Part shown: piece after piece, positions 1-11,059 of the stretch
Layout: every line of letters starts with the position of its first letter
How positions within the stretch are numbered: the stretch's first letter is position 1
The notes under the pieces: model-generated
Told to the model about the DNA's origin: nothing
The model's input: the letters and a program-made list of their open reading frames with translations, nothing else
Database searches by the model: none
Source of the DNA: Phymatolithon calcareum
Taxonomy: Eukaryota > Rhodophyta > Florideophyceae > Hapalidiales
DNA: 64,000 nt
Direction: 5' to 3'
Assembly (NCBI GenBank): GCA_977006965.1
Contig: OZ345357.1
Location: 1,674,001-1,738,000 of the forward strand
Program-made: the position numbers and the translations under genes

Positions 1-1437
1 CTTTCATACAGTAGAGTCAATACGAATTCAAGATGAGATCATCATTGGATCAGCACACGATCTAACCGAAATGAATGAGCAACGACACGGCACCTCCATT
101 GGATGTGGATGCTGTCACAGGCCTGTACCCTTGAGTATGATACAGTACATCCAAATCATACTACATACAGTATTGTTTCAAAAATCGACAATGAGATCAT
201 GCTTCCTTTCAAAGAGAGCTCCAACATTGAGGAACATCTTGTGCTCCTTTTTTACCTTCTGATCGTTATTGTGTCCTATTTGAAAGTCTAGTTCCTGTTT
301 CTCTAAATAAAAAGGAAGGAGACTTCATCGGAGAATGTGCAAACGGGGGCGGAGGCCCAGTATTACTCTACATGTTTCCTGAGTAGAACTGCAGCGCTGG
401 TCAGCGGCCCAGAAGATCCAAGGCTCACAGAAGAACTCAGGCGCTCTGGGTGCCCACACTGCCATCTTTCGAACAAAACACAGCTCAGAAGCACCGTACG
501 TTGACGAGGCAGCTAATTTTCAAAGAATATGCCGCCGTCGAAAGAATCATGCCCTGTTTAAAAACGACTGAAGACGACCACCAGATTCTGAAGGACAGTA
601 AAGGCATGTGTGACTTTTAATGTTCACCATGACATCGTTGAGTATACTGTACAGTATTGTAATTTGAGGAGTATTGTCGCAGAATGACCTTCCGCGGCGA
701 ACATCCAATTAGATGCACCGCTCTTTGGGCATGTATTAGGGATTGACGAGGTCGAATTACATTCAGCCACGTGCGCCTTTCTCTTGCCATGACGTACTCA
801 CGCCAGCAAGGCTACTGGTGAACATGTAAGAGCAAGTCTACCGGTGAACCTATAGATCTGGTCAAAATGCCAAATTTTTGTCGCCCAAAATAGATTGAGT
901 GCAGTGCAACTCTATCGGTCCAAAACCTATAGTTGAAACTTTTTTTTTTTTTTTTCCTTTCAAGTTTATTTAAAAGCCCCACAGACTTCCGAAGATATGG
1001 GCAAGGCTTCCTCTGATGCTACCTACCTTTGTGTAGCTCACAAAACGTCCACTAGAATGGCGGACGGGAAAACTCAGGACTCAAAGTAGTCCTATTTCAG
1101 TCCTCTACGGGATTGTTGGTGCTTGGTCTCGACCACTTTTTGTCTTGCCTATAGTTGAAACTGTCTCAAAATAGTGAAAGAAAAACAAGGAATGAAAACA
1201 TAAATCTTCTATAAAATTGGAGCCGGTCGATTTCCCTGCCTTACGGCATGACGCGTATTGTTTTGAGATTCCGTTCTGGCCGTGATATGTAGCACCACTG
1301 GAAACTCTAATCATTCTGGCGCGTTTTTTTACGTCTGTCATCGGGCCTCGGGTGTGGACACAACTGTCCCGTGCCATAAGTAGCCATTTGGCAATTTGTT
1401 TGGCATTTTGTCGACCGATAGAGATGCCACCAGAGTA

Positions 1438-1852
1438 GGGATGGCCCTCCCGAAAGGGCCCCTCCCCGAAATGGGCCCTTTTTTACCTCAAAGAGGGGAT
1501 TTTGCCCTCTCCCTCGCGCCAAGTAGAGGGCCCCTTTCGGGCTTATGATATTCTTACGACAACGAAGTGCTTATGATATTAGAATATAGACAGAATTGTA
1601 CAGTATACAGAAACGTGGACGCAGCATTAGCTTCATGGCATGAGGGCTACGGATTCAGGACGAGAAATCAACCTGCCAGTGCTTCTGACGTATGATACTG
1701 ATGTCTGATGAAACAATCCTCCCCAGTTTCGGGCTTTTCGGGGCCCGAAATCAGGTCTGTAATGAGGGTCAAAGAGGGCCCCTCCCCTCTAGAGGGCCAC
1801 TGATAGAGGGCAAGTACGGCCCTCCGGGCCAATGTTTCGGGAGAGCCATCCC
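1438..1852. mobile_element. Nonautonomous Tc1/mariner-type MITE (415 bp)
   Basis: Terminal inverted repeats GGGATGGCCCTCCCGAAA (left) and, read inward, GGGATGGCTCTCCCGAAA (right) differ at one of 18 positions and are each flanked by TA, the target duplication of the Tc1/mariner superfamily. The subterminal parts are rich in GGGCCC and GAGGG blocks that partly pair with each other, so the ends would fold strongly. No coding capacity is seen. It lies inside the segment present only in duplication copy A. Confidence 0.7.
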
Positions 1853-2169
1853 TACACCAGAGCTGCTTCCAAGTGTTTTTACGATTTGACCAACTTTCTC
1901 TAATTGGATCTCGCTTGCATTTCCATTGGATTGAGTAACTTGACAGAGCTCCCGTTGAATGACGCCTCAGTCGCTGATGGACACTGATAAGAAAATGCTC
2001 CAGTCGGAAATGCAAGCGGTATCCATGTTAAAATGTCAAATGGCTCACCCGGGCCATCTCGCAGTATTTCTACGCCCACCACCGTCGATAAGTCAACGTC
2101 GCCGCATCCACAAGCCATTGTGGACGAAACCTTTACCACCAGTGCAGGAAGTTGCGCCCACAACGCAAT

Positions 2170-3318
2170 ATGGCCGCCATCAAGCGCAAGACGACAAGGC
2201 CGTCAGAAATCACTGCCCACCCCAACAAACCCAAGAAGCAGCGCATATACAAAAATCCAAGTCCAAGCAAGAGCTGCCATCTTTGTGTTCACAAGACGAC
2301 GCCGGAGTCGGCGAACGTGCCATGCTCCAACGTTGCCGTCGGATTGTGCCGTAAGACGGTGTGCGAGAAGTGCTTCGCAAAGCATGGATGGGACCTTTCC
2401 GCGGCACGCCGACCGGAAAACAACTGGATGTGCCCACATTGCAAGGAATGGTGCCCGAAACATATACACGGACAGTGCAGGAACAACTATCGCGCCACGG
2501 AAAGGCGCCGCCAGAATAGATCAATTTTAACTGACTCGGCACAACCAGATTCTGGTCGCGTGACGTTTACCGAGCAAGCGAGCGCCGTTGCAGCGGATGC
2601 ACAAATTACGGACCTCCAAGAACGCTTGCATGCGTTTCTTGCTGCAAACCCTGATGCACGTCCTTACTTTTCCCTTCCCAATCCGGATCACTCCCCCGCG
2701 GCTCTCTCGTCCGTTCCGGAGGCGCATAACGACTTCGCTCCTGCACTCGAAGCTGGCACCGAGAATGCGACCACGTTTGCAGCGCATGATTATCAGGAAC
2801 TCGAGCACTCCGCCTGGCAACAAACGAGAGATGACGGTAATGTTGACGGGCTTGGCGCTTCGACAATGAACAGTAATAACGTCGCTACTGGAGGTGGCGT
2901 GGATAACCCAGTGCCGGAGGACACCGCCGAAACGGATGTCATCTCGGAAGCCGACTTGCTCCCAAACCAGGACTGTCCCTTTCAAGCGTTTCCCGAAAAC
3001 CAAGCCAATTCCGTCTCGATGATTGATCCCTTCGACGGCGTTGACTACGCCGGTATAAGAACTTCCATCGTGGACCAGAATGGAGAGATCGCGGGTGAGG
3101 CACATGCCCAAACACCGCCGGTGATCCGAAATCACGCTGCATCGTATGTGTTGGAGCCCGTCCCCAGGAGCGACAATGACATTATGCAGATCGCAAGTGA
3201 CGTCTGGTGTGGTCCTATGCCTGACTTCACCGGCGATGAGCTTGGGTGGATGGGTGGGCGTGCGACGGATGGCGGTGCGACGGAGGAGATGGATGTGGAT
3301 GACTGGATGGCCTTATAA
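2170..3318 (+). CDS. CDCA7-like zinc-finger protein (zf-4CXXC_R1), copy A
   Basis: A 382-residue intronless protein. After a basic N-terminus comes a cysteine-rich module at about residues 36-103: CHLC, a Cys in VPCSN, a Cys in GLCRKT, CEKC, CPHC, then two single Cys ending HGQC. This order matches the zf-4CXXC_R1 domain of CDCA7/CDCA7L and of some JmjC demethylases. In CDCA7 the domain binds DNA and helps recruit the HELLS/LSH remodeller for DNA methylation; that role here is inferred from the family. The rest is acidic, low-complexity and probably disordered, ending in acidic residues with a TEEMDVDDW motif. The start is the first in-frame ATG (MAAIKRKTTR); it is conserved in copy B. No catalytic domain is attached. 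The nearly identical second gene lies 3.4 kb downstream. Domain call is firm, function tentative. Confidence 0.8.
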   Translation: MAAIKRKTTRPSEITAHPNKPKKQRIYKNPSPSKSCHLCVHKTTPESANVPCSNVAVGLCRKTVCEKCFAKHGWDLSAARRPENNWMCPHCKEWCPKHIHGQCRNNYRATERRRQNRSILTDSAQPDSGRVTFTEQASAVAADAQITDLQERLHAFLAANPDARPYFSLPNPDHSPAALSSVPEAHNDFAPALEAGTENATTFAAHDYQELEHSAWQQTRDDGNVDGLGASTMNSNNVATGGGVDNPVPEDTAETDVISEADLLPNQDCPFQAFPENQANSVSMIDPFDGVDYAGIRTSIVDQNGEIAGEAHAQTPPVIRNHAASYVLEPVPRSDNDIMQIASDVWCGPMPDFTGDELGWMGGRATDGGATEEMDVDDWMAL

Positions 3319-3710
3319 TGGTAGTGGGACGGGGAGCATGAAAGCATGAACAGGGCTATGCGCGATGTTGGAGAGGGCGCGCCTCTGTGTTCACACCCGG
3401 CGATAGCGTACGATGGTTTTACTAGAGTGACGTGGCTGACGCAATTCTATTTTGCCTTTCGGACAATTGTGCCATGGTATTATGGCTCCTTTGTGGGCAT
3501 TCGTTGACGTTTCAACAAAAATTGGTGACCGAGAAATTTGAGCCGTGTGCCTTGACGTTGCAGAAGCCCGCTTTAATGTTGTTCCTTATGTTATTCTAGA
3601 AGCTTTAACTGAATTATGTTAATCATTTTAATAATTTTCTAACTAAAAGAAATCCTCAAGAGGAGCTCTTCTTCCTTAGCTTCATGGTCATATCCTGTTC
3701 AGTTGCAATG

Positions 3711-4700
3711 AACAACACGCCTCGGTCTTTAACATGATACAGAAGATACGTAAAGGATAAGCAGTGTACTATCTGTAGCTTGTGCAGGATGTGTTCGTCA
3801 CTACCGTCAGTCTCCTACATACGACGCGGCGCCGCTGTGCGGTTACACTATAACGTGCGAAGATACGCAATTCCACCCCGCCAGAAAGAGCGACATACTG
3901 TGCAGCAGATCGGTGTCGTCCGGACGTCCGACGTTACGAGTGCCGTTTCGTACCGAAAACCGTGGCCCATCACTTTTCACTGTGTACAGCAGTGCAAGGT
4001 CAGAATTCAATAATCCTGGGGAAATATTTTACACCTCAATTATTCTTTTCGTGGTTTTCACACAAATATCATACATGCAACTTTTGTCCTTTCCCTCTTC
4101 TCCCAGGTGAGGCGTGGGTGCATTCTCCCCCGGTGCATTGAAAACGAATTCAAATTGCATCATGACATGAGAGATGAAGTTGATCGCAAATAGATCAACC
4201 GGATCTCGGCAAAAAATTGATCACAGATCACTCTACTCGATCATGCTGCGGGGCGTGTGGCAGCGGCCATAAGATTTCAGTCAGCCAGAAACAAGGCCAA
4301 AAGGGTGTGGTCCAACCTTTCGAATTGTGGTGGCGTTGCATTTTCTGCAGGATCCGTTCCCCGCAACATGCATTCCCGTCTTGGTCTGGTTCAACCACGT
4401 TGTTTTGCCCAATGTCATTTCCGAAAGGAAATAACTTCGTGGCACACCTTTCCTCACGAGGAGACATCTGTGAAGAAGTATGCCGAAGCCTCCAACCCCT
4501 CCCCCCTGGAGGGAGCCGAAAAATGGGAGCCTCTAAGGAGGGAATAGTATGTTTACTGCCCCCTGTACTGAGGCAGGACATAAGTCTGTTCCAGATTCTC
4601 AGACGCACAAATCGCGGAGTTTCTTTTTTGCGGCCCGCGCCTGTTTCCTGTCTCTCGCGCCTCCGAGGCACGCACCAAGAATGCGAGTGTCATTGTGTCA
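3711..4700. other. Gene-free interval between duplicated blocks
   Basis: Nothing recognisable in 3711-4140. From 4217 to 4780 long frames are open on both strands, but none has recognisable motifs; the block probably belongs to the decayed third copy of the CDCA7-like unit that is recognisable from 4705. Confidence 0.4.
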
Positions 4701-4704
4701 GGCA

Positions 4705-4890
4705 CCCAAGATGCTCTCCTGGCAGCAAACGAGGGATGACGGTACAGTTTTCGAGGTTGGCGTACCGACAGGGAGCCCGGTGACAGACACAGCTGAACCG
4801 ATATGACATCGAGAACCGCTTCGCTCCTGAACCGGGACGATCACTTCTGAATATTTCTCGCGAACCACGCCGATTTCGTCTTTGAAATTT
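4705..4890 (+). pseudogene. Fragment of a third CDCA7-like copy
   Basis: The sequence coding SWQQTRDDG near 4712 corresponds to AWQQTRDDG in both full copies, and the DNA after it (to about 4850, including the equivalents of the PEDTAETDV and SEADLLPNQD stretches) can be aligned with interruptions. The zinc finger is not recognisable upstream and the frame stops at about 4804. It lies between the two intact copies, so the locus once held at least three units. Confidence 0.55.
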
Positions 4891-5109
4891 CAGAGGCCTT
4901 CCTTCCCATCAGAGGCAGTCTGGGCCATCATGGATACCAAAGCATCTTTTCCTCGCGCAAAATCTCGCTTAGCGGCGTATATCAGCCTCTCGACGGTCAT
5001 GTTCTCTACTTCTACTGTCAGTACAGTGGGCTGGCCCCTTTTCCAAACACAAAATTCAAGCATCTTCTCAAACGAAGCCTCGTCTTCATTGGTTTCATTC
5101 TGCGCGCAG
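4890..5109 (-). pseudogene. Unidentified coding fragment
   Basis: On the minus strand a frame from about 5109 to a TGA at 4890-4892 reads as a typical globular protein (for example KMLEFCVWKRGQPTVLTVEV and AAKRDFARGKDALVSMM). There is no good start; a CAG just upstream (about 5120) could be a splice acceptor. I do not recognise the family. It could be the last exon of a gene or a retroelement fragment. It overlaps the end of the CDCA7-like remnant. Confidence 0.3.
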
Positions 5110-6720
5110 TAGACTTGCTGAAATGGGCAATTTTCCTTACTCTACTCCATTTACATGTGTTTCACAGGTTGCTTGCTCCTTCTCATGTGATACCTATAGG
5201 TTTTTTTGCTTGCTTGTGCATCAAATGAGGTATTTAGTTGAGGTTTAGAGAACCCGGCGGTAGAGGTAGTGACACCATGTCGATGGCCGGTTTGGCGTGG
5301 TTCAGGATCATCACTCCCTTGCCGATATCACGGTCGTGTGGAGCCTCGTCGGTGCGCGATCTTCGTGGCCAAGGATGAATTTACTCTTGCCTCCTCTCGC
5401 CCTCCTCTGCCATCCGGTATCCCTGAATTGAAGCGATTTTGTCTAAACACACACTGACTCTAGAAACTCTAAAACGTCTCGAGTGCGGGGTGTACGAACT
5501 CCTTCGGCGACACGAATGTATGAAGTGCGAATAAATCTATGAGAGTAACCGAAGAGGATCTGCTCGCGTTTGTACTCTTGGCGTTGAATGGGGTTGTCGC
5601 AGATAGAAGATTTGATGGCGCTCGCAATGTTGTGCATACGAGATGATCGCGTAGATCGCTTATCTTGATCATGGAAGCATTTCTTCATAGCACGGTGCTG
5701 ATTTGATGGACATGAATAGCTGAGCAACGGCACGGAACCTCCAATGGATGCTGTCCCAAGGCTGTACCCTTCAGTATCATATCATTTGTCCAAATTTCAA
5801 TACTTTTTTGGATATGGACAATGCCAAGAAGGTCCCAATACTGACAGGCTCGGTCATCATGTGCTGCTCCTCTTATTCTCTTCTGATCGATAATGCGTCC
5901 CATTTGAAAGTCTCGCTCCTTTTTCTTTACAGAAAACGGAACGAGACTTTTCGTAGAAGGTGTAACGGGGACGGAGGCCCAGTTTTTCTGTTCATGTTTC
6001 CAGACTAGTTTTTTACCGCTAGTCAGCTCCGCAGATGCGCCAGTACTCACACAAGAACTCACAGCCGCTCTGGGTGCCCAAAGTGTCATCTTTCGAACAA
6101 AAGACAGCTCAGAAGCACCTCACGATGACAAGGCAACGGCGTTTTCAGTAAATATATGCCGCTGTAGAAAGTATCCTGTGATGTTTAAAAACGACCAAAC
6201 ACGGCCACCACATACTGAAGGATAGCGAAGGCTTGTGGGAAACTTAATCGTTCTCCCTGGTGTCGTTGTCCACAGTAGAAGAAGAAGAAGAGGATTAACG
6301 TCGCAGAATGACCTTCCGCGGCGAACATCCAATTAGATGTTTGCCGCGGAACGTCATTCACCACTCTTTGGGCATGTATTAGGGATTGACGAGGTCGAAT
6401 TACATTCAGCCACGTGCGCCTTTCTCTTGCCTTGACGTACTCATGCCAGCAAGGCTACTGGCACAACATGTAATAGGATCACGCTTGCAGTTTCGCAGCT
6501 GCTAGTCGTCTCACTCCGACTGAAATGCACACTGAGAGGAACAATTCCCAGTCGGAAATGCAAGCGGTATCCATGTTAAAATGCCGAGAGGCTCCGCCCG
6601 AGCCCCATCTCGCAGTATACCTACGCCCACCACCGTCGATAAGTCAACGTCGCCGCATCCACAAGCCATTGTGGACGAAACCTTTACCACCAGTTCAGGA
6701 AGTTGCGCCCACACCGCAAT

Positions 6721-7992
6721 ATGGCCGCCATCAAGCGCAAGACGACAAGGCCGTCAGAAATCACTGCCGACCCCAACAAACCCAAGAAGCAGCGCATATA
6801 CAAAAATCCAAGTCCAAGCAAGAGCTGCCATCTTTGTGTTCACAAGACGACGCCGGAGTCGCCGAACGTGCCATGCTCCAACGTTGCTGTCGGATTGTGC
6901 CGTAAGACGGTGTGCGAGAAGTGCTTCGCAAAGCATGGATGGGACCTTTCCGCGGCACGCCGACCGGAAAACAACTGGATGTGCCCACATTGCAAGGAAT
7001 GGTGCCCGAAACATATACACGGACAGTGCAGGAACAACTATCGCGCCACGGAAAGGCGCCGCCAGAATAGATCAATTTTAACTGACTCGGTCTCACTTCC
7101 CACGGCTTCTAGGTGTGCGACGGTTTCCCGGGAAGCGAATGCTGTAGCACCCGATGCACGACCGGGACTCGAGTTCGGGTTGCGCTTGGGTGTGGACCGT
7201 CGCACGCCACCTGATACAACCGTGGAAGGCATCGCGGAAACGAACAACGTCCCGGTATATACGAACCATTCCTCTGTTCCGGACCTCCAAGAACGCTTGC
7301 ATGCGATTCTTGCTGCAAACCCTGATGTACGTCCTTACTTTTCCCTTCCCAATCCGGATCACTCCCCCGCGGCTCTCTCGTCCGTTCCGGAGGAGCATAA
7401 CGACTTCGCTCCTGCACTCGAAGCTGGCACCGAGAATGCGACCACGTTTGCAGCGCATGATTATCAGGAACTCGAGCACTCCGCCTGGCAACAAACGAGA
7501 GATGACGGTAATGTTGACGGGCTTGGCGCTTCGACAATGAACAGTAATAACGTCGCTACTGGAGGTGGCGTGGAGAACCCAGTGCCGGAGGACACCGCCG
7601 AAACGGATGTCATCTCGGAAGCCGACTTGCTCCCAAACCAGGACTGTCCTTTTCAAGCGTTTCCCGAAAACCAAGCCAATTCCGTCTCGGTGATTGATCC
7701 CTTCGACGGCGCTGACTCCACCGTTATAAGAACTTCCATCGTGGACCGGGATGGAGAGATCGCGGGTGAGGCACATGCCCAAACACCGCCGGTGATCCGA
7801 AATCACGCTGCATCGTATGTGTTGGAGCCCGTCCCCAGGAGCGACAATGACATTATGCAGATCGCAAGTGACGTCTGGTGTGGTCCTATGCCTGACTTCA
7901 CCGGCGCTGAGCTTGGGTGGATGGGTGGGCGTGCGGCGGATGGCGATGCGACGGAGGAGATGGATGTTGACGACTGGACGGCCTCATCATAG
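6721..7992 (+). CDS. CDCA7-like zinc-finger protein (zf-4CXXC_R1), copy B
   Basis: A 423-residue intronless protein nearly identical to copy A: the zinc-finger module (Cys pattern CHLC, C, C, CEKC, CPHC, C, C) is unchanged in its cysteines. The main difference is just after the finger, about residues 123-190, where B has a longer linker containing LGVDRRTPPDTTVEG that A replaces with about 30 unrelated residues; downstream (from DLQERLHA) the two are collinear to the end, with scattered substitutions. Same acidic tail, ending DDWTASS. As for copy A, the family is linked to chromatin remodelling and DNA methylation, but the function here is inferred. Preservation of both frames suggests either recent duplication, gene conversion, or selection on both. 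Confidence 0.8.
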   Translation: MAAIKRKTTRPSEITADPNKPKKQRIYKNPSPSKSCHLCVHKTTPESPNVPCSNVAVGLCRKTVCEKCFAKHGWDLSAARRPENNWMCPHCKEWCPKHIHGQCRNNYRATERRRQNRSILTDSVSLPTASRCATVSREANAVAPDARPGLEFGLRLGVDRRTPPDTTVEGIAETNNVPVYTNHSSVPDLQERLHAILAANPDVRPYFSLPNPDHSPAALSSVPEEHNDFAPALEAGTENATTFAAHDYQELEHSAWQQTRDDGNVDGLGASTMNSNNVATGGGVENPVPEDTAETDVISEADLLPNQDCPFQAFPENQANSVSVIDPFDGADSTVIRTSIVDRDGEIAGEAHAQTPPVIRNHAASYVLEPVPRSDNDIMQIASDVWCGPMPDFTGAELGWMGGRAADGDATEEMDVDDWTASS

Positions 7993-8141
7993 TACTGGGT
8001 CGGCGAGCAAGAAAACAAGACCAGGGTTATGCGCGATGTTGGAGATGGCGCTTCTGTGTGCACACCCGGCGATAGCGTACTGTGGTTTTTCCTGATTGAC
8101 GTGGCTGACGCAATTCTATTTTTGCTTTTCGGACAACTGTG

Positions 8142-8368
8142 TGTAGAACCTTAACTGGTTCCCTCTTCTTCAGCACCATCACTCGGAGTCTACCGTTACA
8201 GGCCGACACCACTGGATATCACAGACTGCAGACACTTTCGGTCCGAACCGTTCACACTGACTCAACTTAACTGATCCACAACCTCGTAGATTTAGTATAA
8301 ATAGCTACATAGCCCCACTTACAAATAGACTTGGGCATCGCACTTTCACAATCTAAACACGCAACACA
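8142..8368. mobile_element. Probable solo LTR in duplication copy B
   Basis: Copy B has about 227 extra bases relative to copy A between ACTGTG and GTGCCATGG. The insert begins TGTAGAACC and ends CGCAACACA, the TG...CA ends of an LTR, and contains a TATA-like AGTATAAATAG near 8296. The target duplication is unclear (GTG, or CTGTG/CAGTG with one mismatch). No internal retroelement sequence is attached. Confidence 0.5.
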
Positions 8369-8610
8369 GTGCCATGGTATTATGGCTTCTTTGTGGTGCA
8401 TTCGTTGACGTTTCAACAAAAATTGGTGGCCGAGAAATCTGAGCCCTGTTCCTTGACATTGCAGAAGCCCCATTTTTTGTTGTTCCTTATGTTGTTCGTG
8501 CAACTTTAACTGAATTAAGCTCATCATGTTAATATTTTTCCAACTAAAAGAAATCCTCAAGAGGAGCTCTTTTTCCTTGGCTTCATGGTCATATCCTGTT
8601 CAGTTGGAGG

Positions 8611-9555
8611 GAACAGCATCAGGAGAGATACTGCTGGACCCTCGGGAAAAAACTACGTTCCCACGCGAAAATTGTATCTCTTTTCTACAGGGAACTATGA
8701 AAATGGCTCCTATTCCTTCTGTATGTGCAAAGACGGCGGAACCATATACGGGATACATCTCGTTCTCTCCAAACAAAACATAATTGAAATGTTCCAAATG
8801 CACATTGCTGAAACGTCATAGATACAAGCTCCGAGGGAAGAATGGTCGCTCTCAACGGAAATCTCCAGATGTTACGTAAAGGGTAGCGGCACTTTTCGCC
8901 CCGCATCAGTTTTGTCAGGTTCTTATGCAGTGTACTGTTTTAAGAAAAGGACGTAGGCCAACTAATGCTCCTCGTTTTGAAATGAATCTACTCTAAAGTT
9001 GAGGCTATTGAGAAGTAACGTATAGAAGCAACTCTGATACTCTCCATAGCGCGTCCAAGTCCGGTATCAATATACCCAGCTGAAGTTTTTCCTGTCCTGT
9101 AATGCACGCATCCGCGCGCGGCACAGGATCCCTTCGGTTGCTGCGAAGGGACCCGTCCCGAAAGGGGCAAGCAGGAGGCAGAGAAGGCACTCGAGAATCG
9201 ACGTACCTGGACGAGACGTGAAAGCCACAGTCGAACTCGCTAACGATAGGATAGAACGGAAGAAACTTAGACCCTCGAATCGCTGCTAGCCCCATTTGGG
9301 GAAAAGGCAAAATGAATGAATGAATACCCAGCTGTCTTCTGTGGTTTGTCTTTCTTTGCCTTTGATTTCAACCATTGACACATTTTTCATTCGCTTCTTG
9401 GACATCGAGAACAAACCGGGTGGCATTCATTACAATGTTCGTGTAGCGTGTACCACGATAGCACTGCGTATCAAACATCTCAATTCCCTCTGTCGGACGG
9501 AGAACTTGCAGAGCGGCGTGTAGCTTCACTAACTTTAGAGCAGCCCCCAGCATCT
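8611..9555. other. No gene recognised
   Basis: Short frames on both strands, none with recognisable motifs. Nothing further seen. Confidence 0.4.
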
Positions 9556-10174
9556 TCATTTGCAATTCGAAATAGTGGAATGTACACGCATTATCAGCCC
9601 AAATGATACACGCCATACGCAACAAAGAACGGAAAGGACAAAGTTAGACCACAATACATTCTTCTGAAGCAGTTCAGTCCAATTTTTCTCAAAACGTGCC
9701 TTCCCTTCGTCAGTAGTTGGTGGCACTACGGCAGACTGTATTTCGCCCATATTCTTCTTGTTATGCAAAGCAGACAAATGCACTGTGTGTCCCCGGTCCA
9801 GATCGCTAAAATACTGGATATTCTTTTCTGCGGCCATCGAAATATCAACACCAAGCTTACTCAATTTTGCCTCAAGAACAAAATGGTTTGGTTTAAGTTT
9901 CCGATGAATACTTCGGACCATTGAAAGTGCTTGTTCCTGAAACTTTGCTTCCGAAACCATTCGTTTGGCGTTGTCATTCTCCAAATTCTCAATCGAGCGA
10001 GCTACTCTCTCCGTCGCTGCAGGGCCTTGGATTGCTTTTGAACACCTCGCAAAGGTATATTAGGCATTTCCAACCCGCAATGAGGACGCCTTGGACTTCC
10101 GCGCGGTGTCAGTATGACGAAGTGTACCTTGTCCTGAGGTCTTCGTACTAGGCTTTCGAGTGCCCTTTGGAACA
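9556..10174 (-). pseudogene. Unidentified broken coding region
   Basis: From about 10174 downward the minus strand reads as a plausible protein: a Lys/Thr/Ser-rich start (KGTRKPSTKTSGQGTLR), an in-frame TAA near 10059, then a helical, probably coiled-coil stretch (ENLENDNAKRMVSEAKFQEQ) and a more globular part to a stop at 9556. I do not recognise the family; an accessory ORF of a transposon is possible. The single stop in an otherwise clean frame suggests a recent relic or an intron I cannot place. Confidence 0.35.
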
Positions 10175-10709
10175 GTAAAGACCGCTGGTGTGCGGAAAGA
10201 AAAAATCATTCTTATTTATCATTACAAGCAATTTCAACTTCGAAATTGCAGATTCGAGCATTTCGGCTTCTGGGAATGGGCTGAGCTCGCACGGTGCTGG
10301 AAGACAGTATATAGGGTGCGAACCGAAAAGAAGAAAGTAACAGATTTCAATCGACCTTTGCTTCATTTTTCCTCTTCAATCAAACTGAATTTGGGTATGG
10401 TGCCAGAACCGAAAACTGTTTCTATTCCCCGTTTAGCATGCAGTATGGGAACGTAGAGTAAGTCTATGAAATATTTCATACCATCTCAAAGGGTGCTTCT
10501 CTCTGGGGGAATTAGTTCCTAACAATGGAAAACTGGAAAGGAAATATCATTCTTAAAGATCGGAAGCTGGGCATGGAGTTAGCCTTCACATTGTATGGGG
10601 ATCATATCTAAGGAAGAGACCAGTCGTCCTTCAGTTCTGAACAAATTAAGTTCCCTCGTTGAAATGTAAATTTTTTGTTTGTTTGGATAGAGAATACTCT
10701 GCCCATAGT

Positions 10710-11059
10710 ATTCTTCATTTGAGCTTCTAGTATTAGAAGCCGGTCTGATCCACTGTTTCTCCCCACTCAGAAGACTCCTCTTCTCTAAAGAAGGCGAACG
10801 ACTCGAATCAAGAAGGAAGAGAAGAATACCGTACGACAAACCAGATGTTATCCCAGCCATCCTCAGGTTTTCGAAGGTGCGACATCGACAACTGGCCATA
10901 AAATACGCAAACGGAAGATTCCCTCAAGTGAGCACGACGCTGATATCAGAAAAATTTGGGACGGTTGCAGAACACCACCTTGAGACTCTGCGCAAGAACC
11001 TAGCAAATTACGAATTGGACCCTGAAGAAATGCTGAGAACGGAGAAGGCACTACAGTAG
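10710..11059 (+). other. Open frame of about 115 codons, unknown
   Basis: A frame open from about 10708 to the TAG at 11057-11059 encodes a basic then helical sequence (SRRKRRIPYDKPDVIPAI followed by RKNLANYELDPEEMLR). No ATG opens it in full; internal starts would give about 60 residues. Family unknown; it may be an exon or a gag-like fragment. Confidence 0.25.

Larger units (their letters stand above)
60..3710. repeat. Segmental duplication, copy A
   Basis: The stretch matches 5695-8610 in the same orientation. Matching blocks lie at about 60-838, 1990-3440 and 3470-3710, including the whole CDCA7-like gene and untranslated sequence on both sides. Copy A carries about 1.1 kb (roughly 838-1985) that copy B lacks; this contains the MITE at 1438-1852. 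Similarity is highest in and just upstream of the gene and lower in the flanks, so the duplication is not brand new but the gene has stayed close. Confidence 0.85.
5695..8610. repeat. Segmental duplication, copy B
   Basis: Direct-orientation counterpart of 60-3710. Relative to copy A it lacks the 1.1-kb insert containing the MITE and has its own insert at 8142-8368 (solo LTR candidate). The last shared block runs to the TCCTGTTCAGTTG near 8605. The flanks have many substitutions and small indels, while the gene is nearly identical. Confidence 0.85.

Noticed and set aside
940-960. Poly-T run as a retroposon tail
   Set aside because: No target duplication or recognisable LINE/SINE body adjoins it.
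1959-2530. Long alternative frames overlapping the 5' part of the CDCA7-like genes, present in both copies
   Set aside because: They are conserved only because the DNA is duplicated; the zinc-finger frame accounts for the region and the alternatives have biased, motif-free composition.
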